In this document: positions 9,888-17,315 of the stretch, piece after piece
Numbering within the stretch: the first letter of the stretch is position 1
Layout: each line of letters starts with the position of its first letter
From: a virus
Strand: one strand, 5' to 3'
IMG/VR virus record: IMGVR_UViG_3300037586_002164
Coordinates: 1 to 33,432 of that record
Length of the DNA: 33,432 nucleotides
Program-made: the position numbers and the translations under genes
The notes under the pieces: generated by a model
The model's input: only the letters and a program-made list of their open reading frames with translations
Database searches by the model: none
Told to the model about the DNA's origin: nothing

Positions 9888-10022
9888 ATGCCAAAAGCAC
9901 CGACCAAAAGAAAAAGCAAATTTTTCCCAACGAAAAACAAAGGGAACGACCAAAAAGTCGCAGGTCTCCCAATGCGTGACAAGGAACGTAAAAAGAAAGT
10001 TCAAAAGACAGGTAAAGGATGA
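9888..10022 (+). CDS. Small basic protein (44 aa)
   Basis: A 44-residue reading frame, extremely rich in Lys and Arg (start MPKAPTKRKSK, end KKKVQKTGKG), beginning 8 bases after the previous stop. Its TGA overlaps the next gene's ATG (ATGA at 10019-10022), which supports that it is translated. The charge suggests nucleic-acid or membrane-surface binding. No family is recognised. There is only a weak Shine-Dalgarno (TAGGGTTTGTC) before the ATG. Confidence 0.6.
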   Translation: MPKAPTKRKSKFFPTKNKGNDQKVAGLPMRDKERKKKVQKTGKG

Positions 10023-10387
10023 TTTTTCGCCCATTCACATTGACAATTGTCTATTTTGTTTATCTGGGGTTTTACAGTGTGTTGAACCCGGCTATAACTG
10101 AATTTGAATGGGTCTTACTAAACAGGTTTCACAATTTAATTGCTGTAACTGCGGGGTTCACCTTTGCTTTCTACAACAAACCAATTGACAAGAGTGCTGT
10201 TTCGTTTCTTTGGTGTTATTTGTTCCTTCTTATGTGTTTTGATTGGATTATTCCGCCCGGTTATGTTGATACGTTCGCGTTCGTCGCAGGAGCCTTTATT
10301 GCGTGGCTCGTATACCGAAGATGGACAGACAAAATCTTATTTAGTGGTGAAAGAACCGGACGACATAAAAACGACGGTGGCGTATGA
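10019..10387 (+). CDS. Four-helix membrane protein, candidate holin
   Basis: 122 residues with four hydrophobic segments at about 5-26, 42-60, 66-88 and 92-110 ('FVAGAFIAWLVY'), then a charged tail (RRWTDK...GRHKNDGGV). It lies just before the endolysin gene and overlaps the previous basic-peptide gene by ATGA, so a lysis role (holin) or superinfection role is likely. Holins are too variable for a family call by eye. Size and basic C-terminus fit; four segments is more than most class I/II holins have. Confidence 0.6.
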   Translation: MIFRPFTLTIVYFVYLGFYSVLNPAITEFEWVLLNRFHNLIAVTAGFTFAFYNKPIDKSAVSFLWCYLFLLMCFDWIIPPGYVDTFAFVAGAFIAWLVYRRWTDKILFSGERTGRHKNDGGV

Positions 10388-10628
10388 TTTAATTGGGGCT
10401 GGTGGGTTTGGAATAGTAATTGGGGACGAGTGGTTTCATTACAAAAAAGGTGTTCTACGGAAAGACAGTCTCAAGTTGCTAAATAGAACACCGGGGTTTG
10501 TTAAAATTTTTATTGGATTTGCGACAGAAGAAAACATTAAACACTACAATTCTATACTCGGAGAGACTTGGACCATAACACGCAACTGCGAAACAAGGTT
10601 AGTAAGACCATGGATGATGAAAAATTAG
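10347..10628 (+). CDS. Hypothetical protein (about 93 aa), start uncertain
   Basis: An open frame overlapping the end of the membrane-protein gene and the beginning of the next. The part after residue 1 (VKEPDDIKTTVAYDL) reads like a real globular protein: 'GAGGFGIVIGDEWFHYKKG', 'LNRTPGFVKIFIGFATEENI' and 'LGETWTITRNCETR'. The frame opens further upstream at 10164, but that part only mirrors the membrane segments of the overlapping gene. I chose GTG at 10347 (GTG at 10344 is equally possible); neither has a clear ribosome-binding site, so coupling to the previous gene is likely. Function unknown. Confidence 0.5.
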   Translation: MKEPDDIKTTVAYDLIGAGGFGIVIGDEWFHYKKGVLRKDSLKLLNRTPGFVKIFIGFATEENIKHYNSILGETWTITRNCETRLVRPWMMKN

Positions 10629-10918
10629 GAAAATTAATCACCGACGCAGCAGAAAAAGTTGCGGAAAAACTCATGGCGTTTTCCGATCGACGCTTAGAAC
10701 CTGATGCCCCAACCAACAACGACATTATTCGCGCTATAGGTAATCTTGAAGGTACGGTAGGAGGTATTGACAAGAAGCTTGACGAGGGAACTAAACGAAT
10801 GGACAGTCACTCAAAGCGCATTGGTTCCGTTGAACGAAAACAGTCTTGGTACGCCGGCGGGGCCATGGTTGGAGGCGGTTTTTTTGGTGCGATGTTGAAA
10901 AAGATGGGAGTGTTATAA
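10610..10918 (+). CDS. Coiled-coil protein with C-terminal hydrophobic tail, lysis-module candidate
   Basis: 102 residues from the ATG at 10610. Residues about 1-30 are an amphipathic helix (DDEKLGKLITDAAEKVAEKL), residues about 42-80 a polar heptad-like stretch (IRAIGNLEGTVGGIDKKLD), and the end is a short Gly-rich hydrophobic segment (GGAMVGGGFFGAMLKKMG). This arrangement resembles XhlA-type holin-associated proteins, and the position just before the endolysin supports a lysis role. A TTG start at 10568 preceded by GGAGAGAC is an alternative that would add 14 residues. The stop overlaps the endolysin start as TAATG. Confidence 0.6.
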   Translation: MDDEKLGKLITDAAEKVAEKLMAFSDRRLEPDAPTNNDIIRAIGNLEGTVGGIDKKLDEGTKRMDSHSKRIGSVERKQSWYAGGAMVGGGFFGAMLKKMGVL

Positions 10919-11352
10919 TGCCGATATTTGGGAAACGATCAAACAAAAATCTTAATGAATGCCACGAAGACCTCCGTATGTTGTTTAGGGTCGTTATTGA
11001 AAAATTCGATTGTTCGGTGATAAAAGGCAAACGTGGAGAAGAAGAACAGGAAGCAGCTTTTGCCGCTATGTTGTCAAAACTTCATTATCCAGATAGCCCA
11101 CACAATAAGGAGCCACTTTCACACGCTGCTGATGTAATCCCGTGGCCTGTTAACTGGAAAGACCGTGACCGGTTTTATTTTTTTGGCGGGTATGTTAAGG
11201 GAATTGCTACCGAATTGTTTGCAACTGGAAAAATGAACCATGAAATAAGGTGGGGTGGAGATTGGGACGGCGACACAAATGTTCATGACCAGAGTTTTAT
11301 GGACCTTCCGCATTTTGAATTAATAGGAGTTTCGGAAAATGAAGACCGGTGA
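10918..11352 (+). CDS. Endolysin, M15-family peptidase
   Basis: 144 residues. Zinc peptidase of the M15 (VanY/L-Ala-D-Glu endopeptidase) family that cuts peptidoglycan stem peptides at the end of infection. The zinc and active-site motifs are visible: S60-P-H62 with D72 in 'SHAADVIPWPVNW', 'IRWGGDWDGD' at about 110-119, and 'PHFEL' with H132 near the end. There is no cell-wall-binding domain or signal peptide, so export through a holin is expected; this single-domain form is usual for phages of Gram-negative hosts. An upstream in-frame start at 10846 exists, but the ATG at 10918 overlaps the previous stop (TAATG) and fits the family length. Confidence 0.9.
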   Translation: MPIFGKRSNKNLNECHEDLRMLFRVVIEKFDCSVIKGKRGEEEQEAAFAAMLSKLHYPDSPHNKEPLSHAADVIPWPVNWKDRDRFYFFGGYVKGIATELFATGKMNHEIRWGGDWDGDTNVHDQSFMDLPHFELIGVSENEDR

Positions 11353-11896
11353 TGTTCTTTTATTTAAAGGGGAGGGTCTATTTTCAACCCTTGTAATGGC
11401 CCCCCCGGACGCTGAATACTCACATGTTGGGTTGTATGTAAACCATTCTGGTTATGGCCCTTGTGTTTTTGAAAGCACCTCAATTGGTAATTTGTGTGAT
11501 ATTATCACTGGAGAAAAGGCTGACGGTGTTCAATTAACTGTACTTGGTGATCGAATTGAAAGTTACAAAGGTGAAGTTTTTCACCTTCCGATTGTTGGTC
11601 CCCGTACACTGGCCCAACACCAAGCCATATACAATTTTATCGACGAACACCACGGAACCCCTTATGAAGAAGACAATCTTCAACTTATACGTGCAGAACT
11701 TGATGTGTTCCCGTGGCAAAGAAACAAGCCCGACGCTTCAAGTTTGTTTTGTTCCGAAACTGTCGTAATGTGTTTACGCGAAGCAAAAATCGTACAAGAC
11801 AGTGGGGTTTCCCCGAACGAGTTTACTCCGACTGATTGTGCTGATCTTCCATTGAAAATAGGTTTTTCTTTGGGCGATATTAAACCCTTAAAATAA
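11339..11896 (+). CDS. Permuted papain-like (NlpC/P60-superfamily) hydrolase
   Basis: 185 residues. Starts 'MKTGDVLLFKG' and carries 'YSHVGLYV' (H29) early and 'LFCSE' (C138) late. That is the histidine-first, cysteine-late order of permuted NlpC/P60 (YiiX/YebB-like) enzymes, which are amidases or peptidases acting on cell-wall peptides or lipids. There is no signal peptide. It overlaps the M15 endolysin by 14 bases and has a good ribosome-binding site (TAGGAGTTTCGGAAA), so it belongs to the lysis module. It may be a second cell-wall enzyme or an ejection factor; substrate unknown. It ends 10 bases before the stop of the converging primase gene, with no clear terminator between them. Confidence 0.75.
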   Translation: MKTGDVLLFKGEGLFSTLVMAPPDAEYSHVGLYVNHSGYGPCVFESTSIGNLCDIITGEKADGVQLTVLGDRIESYKGEVFHLPIVGPRTLAQHQAIYNFIDEHHGTPYEEDNLQLIRAELDVFPWQRNKPDASSLFCSETVVMCLREAKIVQDSGVSPNEFTPTDCADLPLKIGFSLGDIKPLK

Positions 11897-11906
11897 AGGA
11901 ATTGGC

Positions 11907-14018
11907 TCAAACCTTAATATCAAACCCTTTTTTAACCTTGATCTTCCTAAAACGTATTGAAGTTTTGTGAACTCTCTTTACTAATGACGGAAGATCAAGG
12001 GACGTCATTCTTCTCCCCCATATAACCTCCGGGAAGGGCTTAACGGAAACCACTGTACACCATTCTTTATAATCCGCGTAGAGTTCAATGGATTGAGTCC
12101 CTTCCTCGTCTTCGTCCATCCTTTGAGTAATCCAATACTTAACTGGATCGTTTTCTAACATATATTGATTGACTTCTTCTTTGCTAGACTCGGGTTCTGC
12201 GAAGCGTCCGCGATCGTACAGCCTATGTAAGGCGGTCACCCATCGACGCAGAATGCCCGGTCTCTCTTGGATCAGTTTTCGGTCGAGGTCTGGGTCCGGT
12301 TCTTTAATTTTGTTTGGACACAATAAGATCATCATTCGTCGTTTTAATGCGTCTGAACTGTCGCTTGTCGCTGGCATGTCATTAACCAATTCGAGGAACC
12401 GAACTGCTAGGACTACGTTGTTTTGTGTCTCGCCATACAGTTTACGTAAATCAATAGGGTCCCCGCCTGTTATTTTCTTTAAATAAGTATCGGATACTAA
12501 ATTTAATCGAGATTGTTCCCCGCTTATGTTTACCATTTTTCCGGCTAAGGATGTACGTTTTCTTTCGTCGTTTAGATCAGTAATACCAACACTTCCAACC
12601 GCATCGGGGTCGTGCATATCACGCAATACGCGTGCCATTGTGCCCTTTCCGTTTCCACCTGGACCTTTTAAGAATAACATTTTTTGGAAAGCTGTGTCTG
12701 GTATTAGCGTATGGGCACAAAATTCTTCCCACAAATTGACCGCATCCGGATCATTGTTGAATGTTTGTTGTATTACCTTGTCATATACAGGACAAACGGC
12801 CTCTTCATCCCAATTAAAGTCCAATCGGTGCAAGAGTTGGTGGTCTTTGTCGTGTTGGTCTAATTCTCCAGTCATAAGATTTAAAGCGCCATTCGCTAGA
12901 CAAATTTTCTTACGCTTAGGGTCATTTTGAGGTAGCACACCCTCCGTTGTACCGAACTTTTCGTCTTCGGTCAAGGTGTGAGCAATACCCATAGCGGCTT
13001 TCGCTTCACGTTGAGTAAGTGCCTCGTCGACGATGTACATGTTTTTCATCGCATTATTAAGGTTTATTTTGGGCCAATGACCGTCCTTGTAACTTCTTAA
13101 AATACCCTGTACACATGCAACGTTGTCAAACCCACCTTTTTCTTCAATTAACCAGTTGGCCATTACCCGTTCAGGCGGGATTTTCTTTTTTCTTTTGGCG
13201 TTATCAGTCATACCCTTTTCACGGGCAGAATCAACCCAACCTTGAATGGTTTTTGCCGCTTGAGGCCAATCGTATTCAGCGTCAGCCGCATCACAGGCTT
13301 CTTTCTTTGCTCTGTCTATACGGGATAAAATTTCATGATCATCCCACCCTCTGGCCACCATGTTTGCCGCAGCACTAACGCACGTGTCGTGGGTATTGCC
13401 GCCACCACCATCGCCAAGCCAAACCATCGAATTAAGGTTTCTAAAATGATCGGCTTTATCATGACAGATTGCTGTAATTTCATCAACAACGGCTTTTGAT
13501 ATTAAAGGTAATTCGTTTGATTTAACTTCAAATATTGTCTTATCACCCCACGTGTATGGTTTTTTTGTTTCCGGGTGGGTCGAGGGGGGCATAACTGTTT
13601 GCGACCCGTGGCACAGAATTTCGACCGAAGGTCTAGGGGCAGGAACTCCGCCGATCATCCTCTTTAATTTTAAATTTGTTAGTTTTGTGTCAGCAACGCC
13701 GATAACGGTAGTGCCTTTTTTCCCTGTTTTGGTTACAGGACAAGACCCTATTGCTCGTTTTACGTCTTCCATTAACTCATCGTCGTCAATGTCAACGGCC
13801 ATTAATTGGTACCCGCTACTTCCAACAACATTACCGAGAGCAAGCCCTAGGTTGGCATCAGGGTATTTTTCATCCCACTCTTTAAGTTCGTCGTTGGTTG
13901 GCAAATTAGTACAATAATTTTGCCAATTGTTTTCTGCAGGTCGTTTCATCCCTTTTTTCAAGGGAACAGGTGAAAGTCCAAGTTTTGTGTATTTTTTAGC
14001 TTCCTTCAAGAAGTCCAT
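11907..14018 (-). CDS. Primase-polymerase fused to SF3 (D5-like) helicase
   Basis: 703 residues. Residues about 1-180 form an AEP primase-polymerase (Prim-Pol) domain: 'AVDIDDDE' at 74-81 gives the metal-binding D-x-D, and 'PSVEILCHGSQTVMPPSTHP' at 130-149 the s-x-H region. A linker leads to a D5-type N-domain and an SF3 helicase with Walker A GPGGNGKGT at 452-460 and a following 'MVNISGEQSRL' sensor region. It would prime and unwind phage DNA. In the Z-genome cyanophage S-2L a PrimPol of this class is the replicative polymerase; here a family A polymerase is also present. Its start overlaps the SNF2-like gene by 23 bases. No dedicated promoter seen; it is last in the long minus-strand operon. 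Confidence 0.88.
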   Translation of the reverse strand: MDFLKEAKKYTKLGLSPVPLKKGMKRPAENNWQNYCTNLPTNDELKEWDEKYPDANLGLALGNVVGSSGYQLMAVDIDDDELMEDVKRAIGSCPVTKTGKKGTTVIGVADTKLTNLKLKRMIGGVPAPRPSVEILCHGSQTVMPPSTHPETKKPYTWGDKTIFEVKSNELPLISKAVVDEITAICHDKADHFRNLNSMVWLGDGGGGNTHDTCVSAAANMVARGWDDHEILSRIDRAKKEACDAADAEYDWPQAAKTIQGWVDSAREKGMTDNAKRKKKIPPERVMANWLIEEKGGFDNVACVQGILRSYKDGHWPKINLNNAMKNMYIVDEALTQREAKAAMGIAHTLTEDEKFGTTEGVLPQNDPKRKKICLANGALNLMTGELDQHDKDHQLLHRLDFNWDEEAVCPVYDKVIQQTFNNDPDAVNLWEEFCAHTLIPDTAFQKMLFLKGPGGNGKGTMARVLRDMHDPDAVGSVGITDLNDERKRTSLAGKMVNISGEQSRLNLVSDTYLKKITGGDPIDLRKLYGETQNNVVLAVRFLELVNDMPATSDSSDALKRRMMILLCPNKIKEPDPDLDRKLIQERPGILRRWVTALHRLYDRGRFAEPESSKEEVNQYMLENDPVKYWITQRMDEDEEGTQSIELYADYKEWCTVVSVKPFPEVIWGRRMTSLDLPSLVKRVHKTSIRFRKIKVKKGFDIKV

Positions 14019-15399
14019 TTTTTACCCCATCTACAATTGATTTAGCTACACCGTCTTTCCTTAACAACGCAGCAGTTGCCGCCTCTTCAATAGGCGAGGA
14101 ATACGGGTCAATAATTAGCACGTCTTTGTCTTGTCCGTGCCGGTGGTTTCTATCTTCACATTGAATTCTTGCGTCATAGTCGTATGTGTTTTCGAAGAAG
14201 AAGGACGTATTACATCTGTCATCAACATCACCAAGAAGGGTGTTGCCATACTTGGTTGAAGTTATCTGGCAATTCATTACTACGGGTCCCCCCTTAGAAT
14301 TAAACTGTTTTTTTACACTTGATATTTCTTCCGGTTTCATTTGTCCACGTAGCGTAACAAAAGGAATTTTATCCTTTGTCATAAATTCTTCCATCATGTC
14401 AATAGTGTGACGGTGGAACACAAAATTAAGGATTTTCCCTTCTGTCCCTTCAACGGTTGTCTTTAATAAGTCGTATTTGGGACAGGGACCTTTTATTCGT
14501 ACTGGGTTTCCTTCTTCATCGTGAATAAACCCGCATGTGATTTGTTGTAATTTACCCATTTGGGTAACGACCATTTTCGCCTCAACCATGGACAATTCGT
14601 CACCAAGCCCGGTGATAAACGTTATAAAATCTCGTTCCATTTCGACGTAGTGGCGTTTTTGTTGGTCAGACAATTCGTATTTTATTCTTTGAAACAATTT
14701 AGGAGGTAAATCCGTCCAGTCCGATTTTTTGGCTCGGAAAGAACACGATTGTAATAAACGATTTAATTCTTCTTCGTTTTGCGCCCCAACAACTTGTTTA
14801 CCACGGAAACCCCCCATTTTACAATAACGATGCCGGAAGGCGTAGTAATTCATATTTGTACGACCAATAAACCTAAGCTGCGCCCACAAATCATGTGGTC
14901 CTTGAGAAACAGGGGCACCCGACAATATACGTCTACATGGTGAGTATTTAGCAACATCGATCAATTTAACCGTCTTTTTCCCATTGTGTTTTTTCATGAC
15001 GATGCTTTCGTCAGCAGCCATCATTACTTTACACACTTTAGCTATACGCACCAATTCATCGTAACCTTTAGCCCTCCCAACGGAAAAAGCTTCATAGTTA
15101 ATTACCCACAACCACGGTTTGTCAGTGCTTTTTGGGATGTTGGGCCACATAACCAAAGTGAGTTTGTCTTCAAGCCCCCACTCAATGGCCTCTTCAATCC
15201 AGTTAATTTTTAACGTATTGGGTAATATAACTGCAAGACCGTGGTAATCTTCATTTATTACCAGTTCCATAAACTCATTTAGAGTTACGGCAGTTTTTCC
15301 AAGCCCCATTTCCATGAAATAAGCGAAACCCACCTCGCCACGCGAACGGTTTGCCGCTACGGTTTGTACTTCGTATGGAGACCCTTTAAGATGCCACAT
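13996..15399 (-). CDS. SNF2-like superfamily 2 helicase/ATPase
   Basis: 467 residues. Motif I MGLGKT (31-36), a 'DES' variant of the DEAD box (about 130-132), motif III 'LSGAPVSQGPHDLWAQLRF', and in the second half 'CEDRNHRHGQDKDVLI' for motif VI. This is the SNF2/Rad54-like order of DNA-translocating ATPases found in many phage replication modules, where they are thought to help replication, repair or recombination. The ATG at 15399 was chosen over a GTG one codon earlier; AAGGA lies upstream. It overlaps the 3' end of datZ by 14 bases and the primase-helicase start by 23, so the three genes are translated as one unit. Confidence 0.88.
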   Translation of the reverse strand: MWHLKGSPYEVQTVAANRSRGEVGFAYFMEMGLGKTAVTLNEFMELVINEDYHGLAVILPNTLKINWIEEAIEWGLEDKLTLVMWPNIPKSTDKPWLWVINYEAFSVGRAKGYDELVRIAKVCKVMMAADESIVMKKHNGKKTVKLIDVAKYSPCRRILSGAPVSQGPHDLWAQLRFIGRTNMNYYAFRHRYCKMGGFRGKQVVGAQNEEELNRLLQSCSFRAKKSDWTDLPPKLFQRIKYELSDQQKRHYVEMERDFITFITGLGDELSMVEAKMVVTQMGKLQQITCGFIHDEEGNPVRIKGPCPKYDLLKTTVEGTEGKILNFVFHRHTIDMMEEFMTKDKIPFVTLRGQMKPEEISSVKKQFNSKGGPVVMNCQITSTKYGNTLLGDVDDRCNTSFFFENTYDYDARIQCEDRNHRHGQDKDVLIIDPYSSPIEEAATAALLRKDGVAKSIVDGVKNGLLEGS

Positions 15400-15964
15400 C
15401 ACTGTTGTTCCTTGGTGGTTTGCTGTATCCGTTCAATTGACGATCGATTGCGGTTTTAAGGTCGTCTTCCAAAATTTTAATGTCGCTGTGGTCAGTAGGT
15501 AACAGTTGTGTCGCTTTAAATAACCTTTCACGGGCAGACCCATAAAATTTTAATATTGATCTGTTCCCCATTTGTAATTCTCCCCCAAGAAACATACATT
15601 CATCTACCAAATCAGCAACTTTAATAATGGCTTTTATTTCCGCATCTTGGTGTATGGTTTGCCCAAATCTTTTTGCAACTTCAATTTCTGTGTAGTTGTT
15701 GTATTTTTCTTTATCAACAACAGACCTTTTTGATGGACCCGGTATATCCGACATGAAAGACTCTTCTATGTCATGTTCAAGACAGGCTATTATTAACAAA
15801 CCCTGTTCCCAGTACCGTCCCCATTTAATTGCTTTCATTATTTCTTTAGCGTAACACGCCACGTAATATGAATGTTCAGCAACGGATTGGGTGTGGATTG
15901 TTCTCGCTATCCCCCATCTGGGGACAAACGCTAAATCTCTAAGTTCTCGTGCAAATAAATTCAT
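15386..15964 (-). CDS. datZ: DatZ, HD-domain dATP triphosphohydrolase
   Basis: 192 residues from the ATG at 15964, chosen over one 20 codons upstream because TAGAGAGGAAAACGCC directly precedes it and the family begins near 'LRDLAFVPRWG'. HD-domain residues are visible: H31 in 'QSVAEHSYYVA', H64-D65 in 'CLEHDIEE', and D118 in 'KVADLVDE'. DatZ removes the triphosphate from dATP, emptying the dATP pool so that 2-aminoadenine is incorporated instead. It shares R16-W17 and the 'Q-S-V-A-E-H-S' signature with 5'-nucleotidase/dNTPase HD enzymes, so a general dNMP/dNTP hydrolase is the alternative; presence of purZ and mazZ favours DatZ. A strong hairpin terminator separates it from the gene upstream. 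Confidence 0.85.
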   Translation of the reverse strand: MNLFARELRDLAFVPRWGIARTIHTQSVAEHSYYVACYAKEIMKAIKWGRYWEQGLLIIACLEHDIEESFMSDIPGPSKRSVVDKEKYNNYTEIEVAKRFGQTIHQDAEIKAIIKVADLVDECMFLGGELQMGNRSILKFYGSARERLFKATQLLPTDHSDIKILEDDLKTAIDRQLNGYSKPPRNNSDVAS

Positions 15965-15979
15965 GGCGTTTTCCTCTCT

Positions 15980-16008
15980 AAAAATTGGGGGGACACGGTT
16001 GTCCCCCC
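15980..16008 (-). terminator. Intrinsic terminator/attenuator before datZ
   Basis: On the minus strand GGGGGGACA (16008-16000), loop ACCG and TGTCCCCCC (15995-15987) make a perfect 9-bp stem, followed by AATTTTT (15986-15980). This is a textbook rho-independent terminator. The T-run flows directly into the datZ ribosome-binding site (TTTTTAGAGAGGAAA), so datZ, the SNF2-like gene and the primase-helicase gene lie downstream of it, with no promoter visible in the 50-base gap. They are probably reached by partial read-through or antitermination. Confidence 0.85.
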
Positions 16009-16014
16009 GTTGTT

Positions 16015-16863
16015 TTATGCCCAAGGGTAGACAGGCAGTTTCTTTGCCGCAACTTGCGGAACGTTTTGGTAGAATTTAGTGCCACCAACTGCGGGGACCA
16101 AACAAGACCACATAGTGGAAATTTTGCGTTTTCCTTCCCACCACACCCCGTGCAACGCAAAGTCAGCACGTGTGACTTCGTATTCAACGCCATCAACAGT
16201 AACAGTTGCCGTTTCCAGTTGCGCCTTTTCAACAGGTTCTTCAACCGGGTTGATTTCGGCTTCGGTGTTGCCTTCGTTGTAACGGGTCCAACATTCACGC
16301 CGCATGTCGTCGTCGACATGGAAAGGCGCAAAGCCACGGAGGCCAGGTAAACTTGGCAACCCATCCCTGTTCCACAAATCGTCGTCATCTTGATCCATGC
16401 CGCCAAGAATGCCAACAAGAATGCCGATTTTTTCAACGTGTGGAAGGTCGTCCGGGTCTTTTTCAGTATCGGCGCTTTCTTCCGCTAATTTTGCGGCTTC
16501 CAGTCCGATCCACACCGTTTCTTTGAACAGAACATCTTTGTGCTGTTGTTCTTCGGGAAGTTCATCGAAAGGAACCATGCAGGGGTGGGTTTTTTCTTCC
16601 TCGTCTTTTTCTTCACCGAGGACCCAACCGTCTGCCAATTTCTGCGCCACCCAGTTGTCATGGCTTGCGCTATCTTCGGCGTCGGGATTGTTAATATGGA
16701 ATTTAACACCGGCAAGGGCACCTTCTTTTTGCCAATCGGGCGCGTCGTCCCATGGAACTTGTGTGTCATCACCAATACTAACACAATATTCCCTGTTTGC
16801 CTCATGTGCAGCAACTGCCGCAGCGAGGATCGCAACGTCGGAAAATACTAAGACTTTGTTCAT
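16015..16863 (-). CDS. RyR-domain protein
   Basis: 282 residues. Residues about 65-117 are a clear RyR domain ('HDNWVAQKLADGWVLGEE', 'THPCMVPFDELPEEQQ'), a fold first known from ryanodine receptors and common in phage genomes, thought to bind small ligands such as nucleotides. The N-terminal 60 residues and the acidic C-terminal half (with 'VTVDGVEYEVTRADFALHG' and 'VWWEGK') are not recognised. Its start overlaps the mazZ stop (ATGA), so it is co-translated within the Z-nucleotide cluster. A ligand-sensing role in nucleotide metabolism is an attractive but unproven idea. Confidence 0.75.
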   Translation of the reverse strand: MNKVLVFSDVAILAAAVAAHEANREYCVSIGDDTQVPWDDAPDWQKEGALAGVKFHINNPDAEDSASHDNWVAQKLADGWVLGEEKDEEEKTHPCMVPFDELPEEQQHKDVLFKETVWIGLEAAKLAEESADTEKDPDDLPHVEKIGILVGILGGMDQDDDDLWNRDGLPSLPGLRGFAPFHVDDDMRRECWTRYNEGNTEAEINPVEEPVEKAQLETATVTVDGVEYEVTRADFALHGVWWEGKRKISTMWSCLVPAVGGTKFYQNVPQVAAKKLPVYPWA

Positions 16864-17315
16864 TTTAACTTACCTTTCATTGAGTTCCACGCAATCATCA
16901 TTGCGTAGTTTGCTACGTCGGCGGCTTCTAACATAATCTCGATGAAGTTTCCACCTTGGATGGCCTCACGTAATTCATCCACTTCACCAATTAACAACTC
17001 AAAGAGTTGATCGATAGAGGTTAATTCCCAACCCCCCTTGTGGTCATTCTCACGCAACTTGTGTTCCATTGCGTGGGCCATGACTTCAATCTCTCGTCTG
17101 ACGGGATCCTCCAGACTGATCCCGGACCCCCTAGGCGTCGCCGGCGACCCCCTAGGCGTCGCCGGGGCGGTACCACGGGCACTAGCGCAGGAGGTCGAGG
17201 CTATGTCGGTACCCGCCGAGCCTCCATGGCTCTCCGTGGCGCTCCCGTCGGACACATCAACGGTTCTCTTGGAACCACAGTCTTTCGAGAGAAGTTTCAC
17301 TAGGGGAGTAGACAT
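16860..17315 (-). CDS. mazZ: MazZ, MazG-like nucleotide pyrophosphohydrolase
   Basis: 151 residues from the ATG at 17315. The C-terminal half carries the MazG all-alpha motif: 'HKLRENDHKGGWE', then E-V-D-E (ExxE) in 'LIGEVDELREAI' and E-A-A-D (ExxD) in 'MLEAADVANYAMM', which bind catalytic metals. In Z-genome phages MazZ converts (d)GTP to (d)GMP, the PurZ substrate. The first 60 or so residues are a Ser/Thr/Ala/Pro-rich extension encoded by GC-rich DNA holding a 21-bp tandem repeat (PATPRGS twice) and the 41-bp repeat also found in the gp16-like gene. The 5' end overlaps the purZ 3' end by 59 bases. The start is uncertain; no strong ribosome-binding site is seen, and a start at the Met preceding 'AHAMEHK' (residue 80 of the longest open frame) is possible. 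Confidence 0.82.
   Translation of the reverse strand: MSTPLVKLLSKDCGSKRTVDVSDGSATESHGGSAGTDIASTSCASARGTAPATPRGSPATPRGSGISLEDPVRREIEVMAHAMEHKLRENDHKGGWELTSIDQLFELLIGEVDELREAIQGGNFIEIMLEAADVANYAMMIAWNSMKGKLK
17125..17165 (+). repeat. 21-bp tandem repeat in mazZ
   Basis: Two exact copies of GACCCCCTAGGCGTCGCCGG (17125-17144 and 17146-17165) one base apart, giving a 21-base period and the heptapeptide PATPRGS twice in MazZ. A perfect 6-bp hairpin (GGGATC/GATCCC, 17103-17123) lies beside it. The period is a multiple of three, so the frame is kept. Confidence 0.9.
17175..17215 (+). repeat. 41-bp dispersed repeat, copy 2 (inside mazZ)
   Basis: Identical to 4347-4387. Here it is read on the opposite strand by mazZ (giving 'GTDIASTSCASARG'), whereas in the gp16-like gene the plus strand is translated (giving 'RALAQEVEAMSVP'). 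The same imperfect hairpin is present (CGGGCAC..TAGC with GCTA..GTACCCG). Surrounding bases are GC-rich, unlike the neighbouring purZ and RyR coding DNA. Confidence 0.9.

Noticed and set aside
10164-10346. N-terminal extension of the 10628-ending frame
   Set aside because: It lies entirely over the membrane protein gene and mirrors its composition; the real start is more likely at 10344-10347.
11880-11925. Bidirectional terminator between the converging lysis and primase genes
   Set aside because: No convincing stem followed by a T-run in either direction was found.
15965-16024. Longer DatZ start at 16024
   Set aside because: It would translate through the terminator hairpin; the ATG at 15964 has the standard leader and fits the family start.
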